DNA of 64,000 bases from positions 196,208,143 to 196,272,142 of the forward strand of contig NC_071387.1 in the NCBI RefSeq assembly GCF_022682495.2, read 5' to 3'. A model generated the notes under the pieces. It saw only the letters and a list, made by a program, of their open reading frames with translations. It ran no database searches and was not told where the DNA came from. Shown piece after piece: positions 1 to 10,873 of this stretch. Within the stretch, counting starts at the first letter, position 1. Every line of letters starts with the position of its first letter. Position numbers and translations under genes: made by a program. This stretch comes from Desmodus rotundus (lineage: Eukaryota; Chordata; Mammalia; Chiroptera; Phyllostomidae).

Positions 1-2176
1 GCCCTTAAATGTATTGCCCCATGAAATATTAACCAGCTTGCATCCAAAAAAGCAATCTTAACATTTTTTATTAAATTGCTGATTAATATGTAGCTCCCCA
101 GATGCTTTAGTACACATTCTTTGATTTGAGAAATAAAGTGTAAAGAGAAAATTTCCATCTAATATATTCCAAAGGACACAGCAGGACAAACGCATATTCT
201 AAAAACAAACCTTCACTCTATAAAACTACACTAAACTTTATTTGAGACAAATTGATTTAATTTGTGAAAAGAACAAAGGAGAGAACTGATGAAATCAAAA
301 AGATTAAAAGTTAATTCACTTGATGCTTAAAAGGAAATTCTAAGCACTGCATTTCTCTAGTGGTCTTATTAACACCACTTCAGGCCAAATACAATATACA
401 TGTGTCATCAAAGAATTTACAAGCATATTCAGTTGTGTCTGATTTATCAGCCACATTTCTCACTGAATAATCACTTTTTTAATTACATGAATTGGTTGCA
501 AGTTAAAGTTTATTAGTGTTTTATTCCAATTAGTGTCCTGAATATTGCTATGTTGATTGCCGATGGCATATCTGCTCTGAGAAATGAAACATAGCTCAAG
601 ACTTTATACGAAGATGGTGATGTTACTTTCTGCACTTTCTGGTTTGAATTACTATAGGTATTTAGTTTATCAAAGTTACACACCCATGTAAATAGACAAC
701 CGGTTTTATAATGCTTGTTAAGAGCAAATGCACTCAACAATCCCTGTTCATTTCCTTTCCTCCTTTTCTCTTCCTTAGTTTAGTATTTTCAGATAGGTTA
801 GTTGAATCTTTGTGATTTATTTTCCTGTCTCTAGGGAATGTTCTTGACTGATCTTTCAGGCATTTTCTATTGACTTCCCACCATAGACACTGAAGACTAA
901 ACCATCTTTCCTTCAGCAAGCTCTAATACGTGGACATCCATTTCCCATCTACTGTCTTCCAAAAATAAATATATCATTACGTCGGTGAGGTCAATATTGA
1001 CTGTTTACATTATTATTAGGTAAGTGAATTTTATTCACAAGCAAATCACGTAGTAGACATGCTTACTTATTTATAACTGCATACTCTTTATTTTATTTGG
1101 AGTTCATACATGCCTTACAGTTACATTTGCTTAATTTGCTATTTATCAATAATTTATGCATAAGGTTATTGTATTATGGGTTTTCATTTTTGTTTTTGTT
1201 TTTTTGCCCGAAGCTAATCGTCTCTTTAGGTGTGCATTTACTTCCATTTATTAATGACTTTCTTTTTAAAGAATTCTGTCTTCAGTCTGGCTTGCTTTTC
1301 CTCTACAGTTGGTGTCCATGGGCATATCTAGAGGTCCCCCGTCTCTCTTCCTGGAGCCAAGGTGTGCCTCTTCCCTGCTGAGGTTTTGCTTTCTTTCAGC
1401 AAGTATCATCTTCTCCATATAGTCCCTCTTCCTGAGAATGGATGGCAGGAGTTACACATGTTTTATATATTTCATGTCTGAAAATATTTTTGTTTTGTTC
1501 AGATATGTAATTAATGGTTTTGGTGGATGTAACATTTAGGTAGAAATAATGTCTCTTCAAAATGTTAAACACCTTACTCTCCTATCTGCATTATCTTTTA
1601 GCCCTCTGTTTTGCTGTTCATAAATTTGAAGTCATTATGATCCGCAATGTTCTTATATGATCCATTCCCTATCCCTTTGTGCCTTTTCTCCCCAGTGTTC
1701 TAAAATTTCTTGACATCCTGAATTAGTAAAAGTTTGCATTTATGCACTGTGCAAAGGCTTCAGTGGACTGTATTAATTTGGAAAAGGTCCTTCAGTCCTG
1801 ATGATTTTTCACTGATTTATTGACTATGTATCCTTTTATATTCTGAGAAAGAAACTATATGTTATTTATATTCAATCTCTGTGGTTGATGCTTACTTTTT
1901 TAATTCCATTACTCATATATTTGACTGTATAAGTTCAAAAATCAACTTCATATTCAAACATTAAAATACATTTTAATTAAAAAAATTTCTTCTGTTACAT
2001 TTTTAATTTCCATTAAGTTTTTCTCTGAGTGTCTTTTTTGTGGTCTCCTTCTTTTTTTTTATCACAGAATCAGTGTCTTCACTAAACTAAGAATATTCCA
2101 GAGAACACTTTACAAATACATAAATTTGGGGAGATCTATATTTCTTATTAACCTTTAGGTTTATTCTTTTATGTTC
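1..2176. other. AT-rich non-coding DNA, no feature assigned
   Basis: No recognisable repeat family, RNA gene or exon was found by eye on either strand. Open frames here (for example 1097-1381) are short, rich in Phe and Leu from poly-T DNA, and have no recognisable domain. Ancient repeats too decayed to recognise may be present. Confidence 0.6.
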
Positions 2177-2827
2177 AGGTTTGATAATTTTCTTTTTTTT
2201 AAGTAAAATATTTGTTTGTTTGTTTGTTTGTTTATTAAAGTATATTTTATTGATTATGCTATTGCAGTTTTCCCAATTTTTTCTCCCTTTTATCCCCTCT
2301 CTACCCTGTGCCCCTCTGTCCTCCAGCATTCCCCTCCCCTTTATTCATGTCCATGGGTTGTGCATGTAAGTTCTTTGGCTTCTCTGTTTCCTATACTATT
2401 TTTAACCCCCCTGCCTGTTTTATGCCTACCAATTATGCTTCTTATTCCCTGTACCCCCATTCTTCTCCTCCCTCTCCTCACTGAAAATCCTCCAAGTGAT
2501 CTCCATTTCACTTGTTCTGTTTCTGTTCTAGCTGTTTGCTTAGCTTTTGTTTTTGTTTTTTAGGTTCAGTTGTTGATAGTTATGAGCTTGTCATTTTACT
2601 GTTCATAGTTTTGGATATTCTTCTATTTATTAGATAAGTCCCTTTAACATTTCATATAATAAAGGCTTGGTAATGATGAAGAAATAGACAACCTATCTGA
2701 TGCAGAGTTCAAAATACTGGTGATCAGGATGCTCACAGGACTGATTGAGCTCAGTCGCAAAATGAAGGAAGAAATGAAGGCTACCCAAGGTGAAATAAAG
2801 CAAAATATATAGGTTTGATAATTTTCT
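2177..2827 (-). mobile_element. HAL1 (half-L1) insertion, 5' part inverted (twin priming)
   Basis: A 17-bp direct repeat, aggtttgataattttct, lies at 2177-2193 and exactly again at 2811-2827. Between the copies, 2194-2680 is the 3' untranslated region on the minus strand, starting with a poly-T and (GTTT)n tail. From about 2676 to 2810 the sequence switches to the plus strand and reads as the N-terminal part of ORF1 (NLSDAEFKILVIR, then KMKEEMKA). This ORF1 segment is clearly homologous to residues about 20-60 of the ORF1 at 12989-13744. The switch point carries about 5 nt of microhomology (atgaa, 2676-2680). Inversion of the 5' part within one target-site duplication is the signature of twin priming by L1 machinery. 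The 3' UTR matches the HAL1 at 12.5 kb, so HAL1 is preferred over full L1. Confidence 0.85.
2676..2810 (+). pseudogene. ORF1 N-terminal fragment of the inverted HAL1
   Basis: A 45-codon open stretch reads LSDAEFKILVIRMLTGLIEL, then a Lys/Glu-rich helix. It matches the coiled-coil start of the ORF1 protein encoded at 12989-13744. It has no start codon, is truncated on both sides, and is followed by a stop at about 2810. It is a fragment of the ORF1 nucleic-acid chaperone and is not functional. Confidence 0.8.
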
Positions 2828-4840
2828 AATTGATATTTCCTCATGGGTTGTTCAGTTTTCCCAGGAACTACTCCTGGAGAGTATTTGTTGATGACAGACC
2901 ACAGGAGGAAGTTGGAGATGTGCTATAAGCTTTCAGTTTGCACATATAATTATGATTTCTGCCCTTGGTATAGAACCTCTGCTTATAACAGTGTTTGAGT
3001 TTCCCTAATTAGTAGGCTTTTTGTAATATGCAGAGAAGAAATTGGCATTCTGTGGCTAGTTTGAGGGACTGTCCATCATGACTCAAAGCAGTAGAAGGAT
3101 TTCAGAAATTTTATTCTTTAATAAAGTTCAAATGACTGTTCCAATTCTGTGACACCAGTCTTATTAATACTTGCAGAAATATCAGATGCTGTCAATTCAT
3201 GAAGAATTAATATATTCTGTGTTATAAATAAAGTTAATAATTATCAACCCTACCACCAATTTAAATTTTTTCTTTTTATGGTTTATTAGTTTAGCTAACA
3301 CTCATTCATTAGCTTTCCATTGTTCAATATTTGATTGCTATTCTTTTATTTTTTCTTTACCTATGAGGTTTTTTTCTTAAAGAATAATCTTTATTCTACT
3401 CTCAAATGCATATAGTTTTGAAGATACATGGAAAGATTATATGGTGTAGTGGGGTTTCCTTTAAGACAGCTAATATAAAAACATAAATAAAATTTTAAAA
3501 TAGATATGGGATCTTGGAGGCAGTCTATGAATTTCAGATGCTCTATAACTGAATATCAACTAAATTCATGGTAACTCTATTTCTGATCCTAGTGGTAGAA
3601 TGTTTTGAGGGGTAGAGGCAGACATAGAAAGTAGACGCTTCTTTTCAATTTAGCGTCATTCCTCAAAGTCTGATTTGCATCACTTTGAAAGTGCACTGAT
3701 TCCTTGTAATACATTTTGTGGTAATTCAATTTAAATTTTGTTCATCACATCAATATAAACTAGAACACCATGTTTTATAAAAGCCTAGAATATTTGTGCA
3801 ATCATATGCTTTTTATGCTATACTATTTCACTTTTCTGATATGCAAACTATCTAAAATATGGTAAGACTATTTCAGATGGTAAGACTATGACATCAGTAA
3901 ACATTAACTGCATAAAAATGAACTTGTTTCACATAGAAATTACATTATCACACAGAATTTAATACATATGGGTTAAAATATGCAAGAGATTTGTAGAAAA
4001 TGGGTTTTTTTAATCAAAAAGACATTTAAATCTTGGTGTCTTCTTTTATTATATTTTATTTATAGTTTTGGAGGAGATCACATTTTAAATTCAAATTGTT
4101 CTTGGTATCAAATAAATAGCATTAAAGAAAACAGTGAGTTTCTTCTTAAGCCAGTTACAGTTTATCAAAAGAAAATAGATAAGTAAATAAATAAGCAAAA
4201 TATATGGCAGATAATTATGAGTGTTAAAGAAGAAATATGAATGTGGGAAAAGGAAAGCCTTGAACAAAGATGCAACTTTAAATAGGAAGAAATATGTCAT
4301 GTCTTACAGACCATATTATGGACTTTGGCTTTGAGAAAGGAGGTTAGCTATTTAAGATTTGATAACAGGTTAAATGTTGAAATTGAGATTTTTGTCATGG
4401 ATGGCCACAAGATTTTTGAAAGAGTTTTTACAAAGTGATGGGAGAAAGGGCATATATGTACACATGAGAAAATAAGTGAAAGCAATTAGAGAAAATGATT
4501 AAAGTAAGTGGTAGATATAAAATGACTACTGAAGAGCCTAGAATTACAATGAGTGTACAAATGATACTTATTATGTAAATGAAAATGCACATAAACATGA
4601 AAGTGAATTTGGTCTACTGTTATACTGAGCAGCATCCCGAAAAAGAAAGTAACAATTTTAAAGAAGCATCATATATATAATTTTCAAAGAAATGACTAAA
4701 GGCTCCAGAAAAAGAGCCATCCTAGATTCATCTACATATGTTTCATTTTGTATCTTTATTTAAAATTTAGAAATTCTAATTTCAACATCTTTGTTCCTTT
4801 ATTAAAACATCATTATTGATTTATTTTTAACATTTTAACA
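2828..4840. other. AT-rich non-coding DNA, no feature assigned
   Basis: No repeat family or exon was recognised. Short frames at 3980-4186 and 4091-4300 overlap on opposite strands and look like chance frames in AT-rich DNA. Confidence 0.55.
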
Positions 4841-5043
4841 AAGATTTTATTTATGTATTTACTTTTAGAGAGCAGGAAAGGGAAGGAGAAGGAGAGGGAA
4901 ACATCAATGTGTGGTTGCCTCTCACATGCCCCCTACTGGGGACCTGGCCTGCAACGCAGGCATAAGCCCTAACTGGGAATTGAACTATCAACCCTTTGGT
5001 TCATAGGCCAGCGCTCAATCCACTGAGCCACACCAGCCAGGGC
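4841..5043 (-). mobile_element. VES SINE (tRNA-derived, bat-specific)
   Basis: Read on the minus strand this starts with the tRNA-like head (gctggtgtggctcagtgg, A-box region), passes a B-box-like segment, and ends in a C/T-rich tract and an A-rich tail (the plus strand opens with aaagattttatttatgtatt). The landmark phrase catcaatgtgtggttgcctc is present at about 4901-4922. VES SINEs are transcribed by RNA polymerase III and mobilised by L1. The 5' end abuts L1 sequence at 5044; no clear target duplication was found. Confidence 0.92.
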
Positions 5044-7584
5044 ATCAAACTGTTTAAAAAAATTCACGAGGAGGTAAGGCTCCCAAGCTCATTTACAAGG
5101 TTGGCATTACCCTAGTTTCAAAACCAGATAAAGACAGTACAAAGAAAGAAAATTATAGGGCAATATCCCCAATGAACAAAAATGCTAAAATCTTCAACAA
5201 AATACTAGCAAACCAAATACAGTAATTAATCAAAAAGATCATACATCCTGACTAAGTGTGATTTATTCTGAAAATGCAAAGTTGCCACAATATTCACAAA
5301 TCAATAAACGTGATTCACCATATAAATAAAATGAAAGATAAAAACCACATGATCATGTCAGTAAGTGCAAAAAAGGCATTTGATAAAATTCAGCACTCAT
5401 TTATAATAAAAACTCTCAGCAAAGTGGGAAAATAGGAAATACACCCCAACATAATAAAGGTCATATATGACAAACCCAAGCCCACTGTAAGTATCATTAG
5501 TCAATGGGCAAAAACCATAAGTATTTTTCTTAAGATTGGCAATAAGACAGTGATGTTTGCTTTAAACTCCCTTATTCAACATGGTACTGGAAGTCCTAGC
5601 CTCAACAGTCAGAAAACAGGAAGAAATAAAAGGCATCCAAATTGGGAAGGAAGTAGTAAAACTGTCCTTATTTGCAGATGACAAATACTGTACATAGAGA
5701 ATCCTAGAGGTTCCATCAAGAAACCACTCGAACTGTAAGCGAATTCAGCAAAGTAGCAGGATACAATATTAATATCCATAAATCAGTTGCATTTTTACTC
5801 CAATAATGAACTAACAGAAAAGGAAATTAAGAAAACAATCCCACTCACAGTTGCTTCAAAAAGAGTAAAATACATAGGAATAAACCTAAGGATATAAAAG
5901 ACCTGTACTCTGAAAATAATAAGACACTGAAGAAAGACACTGAAGAAGATACACGTAATTGGAAGCATATACTGAGTTCACAAATAGAAAGAATTAACAT
6001 CATTAAAATGTCTGTACTACACAAAACAATCTTTAGATCAATGCAATTCCTATTAAGATTCCAATGATGTTTTCACAGAACTAGAAAAAATCTTTCAAAT
6101 ATTTATATGGAACCACAAAAGTCCCTGCATAGCAACAGCCATCCTGAGAAAGAAGAACAAATTGGAGGAATCATGCTACCTGATATCAAACTGTACTACA
6201 AGACCATAGGAATCAAAACAGCATGGTACTGGCATAAAAACAGACACATAGATCAAAGGAGGAGAATAGAAATCCCAGAATAAGCCCGTACCTTTATAGT
6301 CAATTAATATTTGACTGTGGAAGCAAGCACATATAATGAGCTAAAGATAGTTCATTCAAATAAATGTTGTTGGGAACATTGAACAGATATGCACAGAAAA
6401 ATGAAACTAGACCACCTTCTTACACCACACACAAGAATAAATTCAAAGACTTAAATGTTAGACCTGAAACCCTAAAAGTCATAGAAGAAAATAGTGGCAG
6501 CAAACCCTTCAACATTGCTCGTGTCAAAATTTTAATGGATATATCTCCCCAGGCAAGGGAAAAAAAAGAAAAAATAAACACATGGGACTATATCACACTT
6601 AAAATGTTTTGCACAGCAAAGGAAAACTAACACAAAAAAAGACAACCCACAGAACGAGAGAACAGATTTGCTGATACACCTGACAAGGGGTTAAAAATAC
6701 CTAAAATTTATAAAGAACTTATAAAACTCAACACCAAAAAAAATCAACAGCCCAATTAAAAAATGTGCAACGGACCTAAATAGACTCTTCTTCAAACAGG
6801 ACATACAGAATGACAATATGAAAAGATGCTCAACCTCACTAATCATCAGAGAAATGCCAATTAAAACCACAATGAGATATCGTCTCACGCCAGTCATAAT
6901 GGTCATCATTAATAAATCAACAAACAGTAAGTGCTGGTGAGGATGTGGAGAAAGGGGAACCTTTATGTACTGTGGGTGGGAATACAATGTAGTGTAGCTT
7001 TGTGGAAAGTAGTATGGAATTAGATCAAAAAATTAAAAATGGATCTGGCTTTTAACCTAGCCATCCTGCTCTGGCAATACATCTAATGGAATCCAAAACA
7101 CTAACTGGGAGAACATAAGTACCTCTATGTTTATTGCAGCATTACTTATAATCACCAAGATAGGGAAGCAGCCTAAGAGTCCATCAGTAGATGAGTAGAA
7201 AAAATAACTATGGGGCATTTACACAAAGGAACACTATTCAGCCATAAAAAAGAAGAAAATGTTACTCTTTGTGACAGTATTGATGGACCTGGAGAACATT
7301 ATGCTAAGTGAAATAAGCCAGTCAGAGAGAGACAAATACCATATGATTTCACTTATATGTGGAATCTAATGAACAAACTGAACTCATAAGCAAATAGAGA
7401 CAGGCTCTTAGAGAGCAGGATGAAAGCTAAGCAGGGGGTGGGGGATAAGGTTAGGGGTGGAGGGATTGAGCAAAAAGCAAAGGGAACTCATGGGCATGGA
7501 CAGCAGTGTGGCGATTGTAGGGGTGTGGGCATATAAGAGGACTAAAACTTAATGGAAAAATTTTTTTAAATTAAATTGAGAAAC
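5044..7584 (+). mobile_element. Decayed L1 (L1MA-like), 5'-truncated: ORF2 RT region to 3' end
   Basis: About 2.5 kb of L1 in sense orientation. It starts inside the reverse transcriptase domain of ORF2 (the segment around 5050-5240 matches the conserved RT phrases) and runs through the C-terminal region (to about 6630). It then enters the distal part with the phrases 'aaaagatgctcaacctcact' (6822-6841) and 'ctaagtgaaataagccagtc' (7304-7323), and finishes in a G-rich 3' UTR and A/T-rich tail. Many stops and indels show it is long dead. The 3' end resembles mammal-wide L1MA subfamilies rather than the younger bat L1 seen at 13922-14268. Confidence 0.85.
5060..6630 (+). pseudogene. L1 ORF2 remnant (reverse transcriptase and C-terminal region)
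   Basis: ORF2 encodes the endonuclease and reverse transcriptase that performs target-primed reverse transcription; only the RT part onward is present here. The FADD catalytic motif is readable at 5671-5682 (ttt gca gat gac), preceded by LSL and followed by a frameshift. Further on, the RT-thumb region is recognisable, and the longest uninterrupted frame (6364-6630) carries the C-terminal segment with TRPPSYTTHKNKFKDLNVR. Several frameshifts and stops lie between these blocks, so no protein is made. The endonuclease domain and ORF1 are missing through 5' truncation. Confidence 0.82.
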
Positions 7585-8595
7585 CACTAAGGAAATGTAA
7601 ATAACTACTTTTAATTAGTGCAATAAAATATAATATTTGAATGTACATATGAAATTTAATAAAACACAGATAATCATTCAGAAAGTTTTATGTTAATATA
7701 TCTGTTGAACAAAATTATTTAAATGCTTATTCAGTGAAACATTTTGATTTTGTAAAGGAGATGAATTTTGAATACATGTTTTCATCAAATGAAAATTGCA
7801 GGAATAAGTTCTTTGTTATACCATGTAAAATTGGTAAAAATAGTAAATTAGTTTGCAAAATGCATTATGTATTAATACTTACTTAAGTGGTTATTATTGT
7901 TATTTTGCATTGATTATGATTCATATATTTATTGAATAATAAATTATTTATTATGTATACTTCCTGAATCCACTTGGAATCATAAATCTACACCTTCATC
8001 ACTAAAATAATTAAAACCCTCAAATTACTTTCAAAAAAACAGAGAAATGGAGTTAGTAATGTGTGGGTTTTTGCATGCCAAAATCTCTATCAGGTTAAAA
8101 GAAGAAATAAGATAGTGTATGACTGTTTTAGAAAATAAACAGATTTGAGTAAGTTTGATTCAGTGAAGAATTTTGAAAGCCAGTTTCCAAGGGGAAATGT
8201 GTTTGCATTTTTGTGTGTATGTGTGTTTACATTTAAAATGACATTATTTATTTACAGAGTTTCACTGCAATAGAGAAAAAAGGAATTAATTGAAACTGTC
8301 TATTTCAGAATACTTACTTATTTCCCCCTCTCTTCATATAATGCTTGCATCGCCATCTCCTTGGCTAAAGAACTCTTTAGTTGTAGACTCATATTTAGCC
8401 AAAAATTGAAGTCTTCTAAAAGAAACAGTTGGAAAATATTATCATTCACACTGGTCGATATTATTAACTTTTCATTATGGAGACCATACACTTGTCTGTA
8501 GGAAATAAGACAGTCAGAATTATTATATTCTACTCATACATGTACACAGAATTTCTGGCATGTTATTTATGTTTATTATTTATTTCTCTGTCACA
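7585..8595. other. AT-rich non-coding DNA, no feature assigned
   Basis: No repeat family or exon was recognised between the L1 3' end and the mariner element. Confidence 0.55.
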
Positions 8596-8699
8596 TATGA
8601 GGTCTGTCCAGAAGGTATCCAGCCATGTACTATGAAAAACAGAGACATTTATTGAAGTAGATATAAGATACAAAAACATTGAACACAGGACAATGATGC

Positions 8700-8740
8700 C
8701 TCAGTCCCCATCAAAGTAGGCACCTTGGGACCTCACATAG
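8700..8740 (-). pseudogene. mariner transposase C-terminal end
   Basis: The minus strand reads VRSQGAYFDGD followed by a stop. This matches the typical last residues of mariner transposases. It is separated from the rest of the gene by the retroviral insertion. Confidence 0.65.
8735..8740. repeat. ERV target-site duplication, left copy
   Basis: acatag immediately before the LTR start; the right copy acacag is at 10330-10335 (5 of 6 match). Six base pairs is the usual duplication length for class II/betaretrovirus-type integrases. Confidence 0.7.
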
Positions 8741-9551
8741 TGTTGGGAACCTCTCTGCCTGGTTTCAGAGGCTGTAACCTCCCATGGTTAAGGCTGAGTC
8801 AGAGTTGGGACCATAAGCCACTAAGGAGACAAAGCTTATCTCCCTGGCAGAAGTGCCACCTCTGCCCACGTCACCCTGCTTGGCCCTGAGCTTGGCCAGT
8901 TAGCCAATGATGGGTAAGAATCCTCAAGGGAGGATCAACCTAAGACAAGCTCTGGTCACCAGGAATAAACTCGCAGGGAAGGACTCGGGGGGCTGTGGAA
9001 AAATAGGGTGATGGACCCTCACCCCTCGGCTTTGAAATAGCCTGAGTCCTCATTCTGTCTGCAAGAAGTCTCCTAATCTCTTGGCTGCTTTACTTCCCTT
9101 GCCTGACTTAAGCCTGAAGCAATAACAGAGGGCAGTGCAGTCCTGTGCTGGGAGGGGCGGATTCCCTGGGGAATCAGGCCTAAGAAAAATACATACATTC
9201 CTGTGAAACCTACTTAATTTGTACACTCAGTTTAAGAGATAAGGGTCCAGACCTGAGATGAGTCTGGCGCCTAAAGTTTTATGGCCCTCTAACTAATTGG
9301 CTGTAGCTCAGAATAAGCCCTCAAGGTTCTCTGTAAATCCTGTATTGTTTAACCCTTACTGCCTGACAATGATTGATGAGCTTTATCTGTATTCCTGTGC
9401 GAATGAACCTAATAAAAGCCCCTGGAGAGAGAGGCTCTGGGACCTTCTCCTTTGAGAGATCTGCCACCTCTCCTCCCCAAGCAGATCACGTCTTGGTAGT
9501 CTTTTTCTTCATCCGTGGCGGATTGGGGGGCTGCCTTAAAGCCCCCTGACA
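8741..9551 (+). mobile_element. Endogenous retrovirus 5' LTR (class II-like)
   Basis: An 811-bp LTR starting TGTTGGGAACC and ending CTGACA, so bounded by the TG...CA dinucleotides. A polyadenylation signal AATAAA lies at 9411-9416 near the expected R region. It is followed two bases later by a primer binding site. Its last 87 bases recur at 10242-10329 with about seven substitutions and one indel (hand count, about 8%), consistent with two LTRs of one provirus diverging since insertion. Confidence 0.88.
9411..9416 (+). promoter_or_regulatory. LTR polyadenylation signal AATAAA
   Basis: A canonical AATAAA sits about 135 bases before the LTR 3' end, the expected place for transcript 3' processing of the provirus. 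Function is inferred from position. Confidence 0.65.
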
Positions 9552-9553
9552 TC

Positions 9554-9572
9554 TGGCACCCAGAACAGGGAC
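9554..9572 (+). other. Retroviral primer binding site (lysine tRNA type)
   Basis: TGGCACCCAGAACAGGGAC lies two bases after the LTR end. It differs from the classic tRNA-Lys3 complementary site by one substitution and one inserted base. It marks where the tRNA primer begins minus-strand synthesis and fixes the plus orientation of the provirus. Confidence 0.82.
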
Positions 9573-10241
9573 TTGAGGAATTTCGGGACCCGCACAGACC
9601 AGAGGCTTCGATCCACCATCGCCATGGACAGCACGCCTAAGAGGACGGGAATTAGCGCTTTCATCCCCCCAGGGACAGGGGCACCGCATGGTAAGGCCCC
9701 CAGGCGTGTTACAGATCAGAGGAAAGGTTTCTGTCAGGCCGCCCCTTGAGTGGTTTTCTTCTCATTTCTCTCCCCTGCACCCTCTTCCATGAATAGGAAT
9801 CTTGCTTTCTCTCTCCCAAGCACTTGCTGAGGTTTAGGCTTGGGGAGGAGAAAGCAAAGACTTTCCCTTTTATTAGCTTTCCTAGCGAGGTATTTATGAG
9901 CGTCTTAGCTTCTTGCTGAGCGCCGAAGAAAAGAGGCACTTCCTCCCTCCGGCTCGAGATCTCGGGTGCCCCTACGTGAGTGGGGACCTCACAGAGGTGT
10001 CTGGGGTCGAATCCCTGAGACATGCAGGGACCTCGTAGGGAATTCCATCTCACGTAATTTAACTTTTAGCTCGGCCGAGGGAGTGCGATATAAGGGTTGG
10101 TCACCCAGTGCTTCCGAGCCCTCCCAGCTGATTTAGACGGCTGGGAAGAGAAACTGAGACCCATAAGCAGGGTTTGGGTACCCAAAATATCAGGTAACCT
10201 GCCCTGACTGTGTTCCACCAACAGCACATTTCTACCCACTA
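9573..10241 (+). mobile_element. ERV internal leader; gag, pol and env absent
   Basis: About 670 bases follow the primer binding site and lead directly into the stub of the 3' LTR. No protease, reverse transcriptase, integrase or envelope motif is visible on either strand. A short ATG frame at 9624-9749 (41 codons, starting MDSTPKRTG) contains a splice-donor-like ATG|GTAAGG with the GT at 9691. The sequence fits a retroviral 5' leader (packaging region plus major splice donor), but I could not identify it by homology. Either the body was deleted in this copy or this is a non-autonomous family. Confidence 0.65.
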
Positions 10242-10329
10242 CACCTCTCCTCCCCAAGCAGATCATGTCTTGGTAGTCTTATTCTTCATCCGTGGCAGAC
10301 CGGGGGGCTGCGTTAAAGCTCCCCCGACA
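10242..10329 (+). mobile_element. ERV 3' LTR stub (last 88 bases only)
   Basis: Matches the end of the 5' LTR (9465-9551), from CACCTCTCCTCCCCAAGCAG to the terminal GACA. The rest of the 3' LTR is missing, so the deletion joins the leader at 10241 to the LTR interior. The outer boundary is intact and followed by the target duplication acacag. Confidence 0.85.
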
Positions 10330-10427
10330 ACACAGTTCTCCCAATCCCCGTCAGCTGCCTCATCATATTTTCCTGAATCTCATCAATGGTCTGAAATCTC
10401 ATCCCTTTCAAAGGTGGTTTTCATGTT

Positions 10428-10560
10428 GGGAAAAGCCAGAAGTCACAAGGTGCCAAATCTGGGCTGTAGTGGGACTGAGTTACCTGGGTGATTTGATATT
10501 TCATTAAAAACTCTGCACCAGACAGGATGCATGAGTGGGCACATTGTTGTGATGAAGCTG
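10428..10560 (-). pseudogene. mariner transposase catalytic-region remnant
   Basis: On the minus strand, 10428-10464 reads SPDLAPCDFWLFP, the block that carries the third catalytic Asp of the DD34D triad. Upstream at about 10510-10560 the segment HHNNVPTHASCL corresponds to the second catalytic block, with Asn in the place where Asp is normal. A frameshift follows the LFP. Further upstream (about 10570-10660) an N-terminal stretch MNLHQFCVKLEPSSMEALLM is present. The region between the N-terminus and the second block is missing. The enzyme is dead; the family assignment rests on these motifs and the inverted repeats. Confidence 0.8.
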
Positions 10561-10873
10561 CCAATCACCAGTTACCCATAGCTGCAGCCTTCTGAATCAT
10601 CAGAAGAGCTTCCATAGAGGAAGGTTCAAGCTTCACACAAAATTGATGCAGATTCATCGCTCTACTCATTCAGTAATTTGAATGTGACAGCCACACACTA
10701 CACACACTCACTCAGCAGCATCTACTGCCCCCACTGACTAGTACAATGAAGTCATCATTGTTCACTCACGCACATTCCAGTCCACTCGCCTTGGCTGCCA
10801 GGTTACATGGATGTCAGGCAAACCGTTCTTTTTCTATTAACAATGGCTGGACTTTTTCCAGACAGACCTCATA

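Larger units (their letters stand above)
8598..10871 (-). mobile_element. mariner DNA transposon, internally deleted, interrupted by an ERV
   Basis: Terminal inverted repeats: the left end starts TGAGGTCTGTCCAGAAGG, and the reverse complement of the right end starts TGAGGTCTGTCTGGAAAA; both continue to (T)CCAGCCAT. Each end abuts a TA dinucleotide (8596-8597 and 10872-10873), the mariner target duplication. The transposon sequence is 8598-8740 plus 10330-10871, about 0.68 kb without the inserted retrovirus. That is roughly half the usual 1.3 kb, so it is a deleted derivative. Transposase fragments on the minus strand identify the family. Confidence 0.85.

Noticed and set aside
1097..1381. 94-codon open frame as a small gene
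   Set aside because: Composition is Phe/Leu-rich from T-rich DNA. There is no domain, no splice context and no supporting codon pattern.
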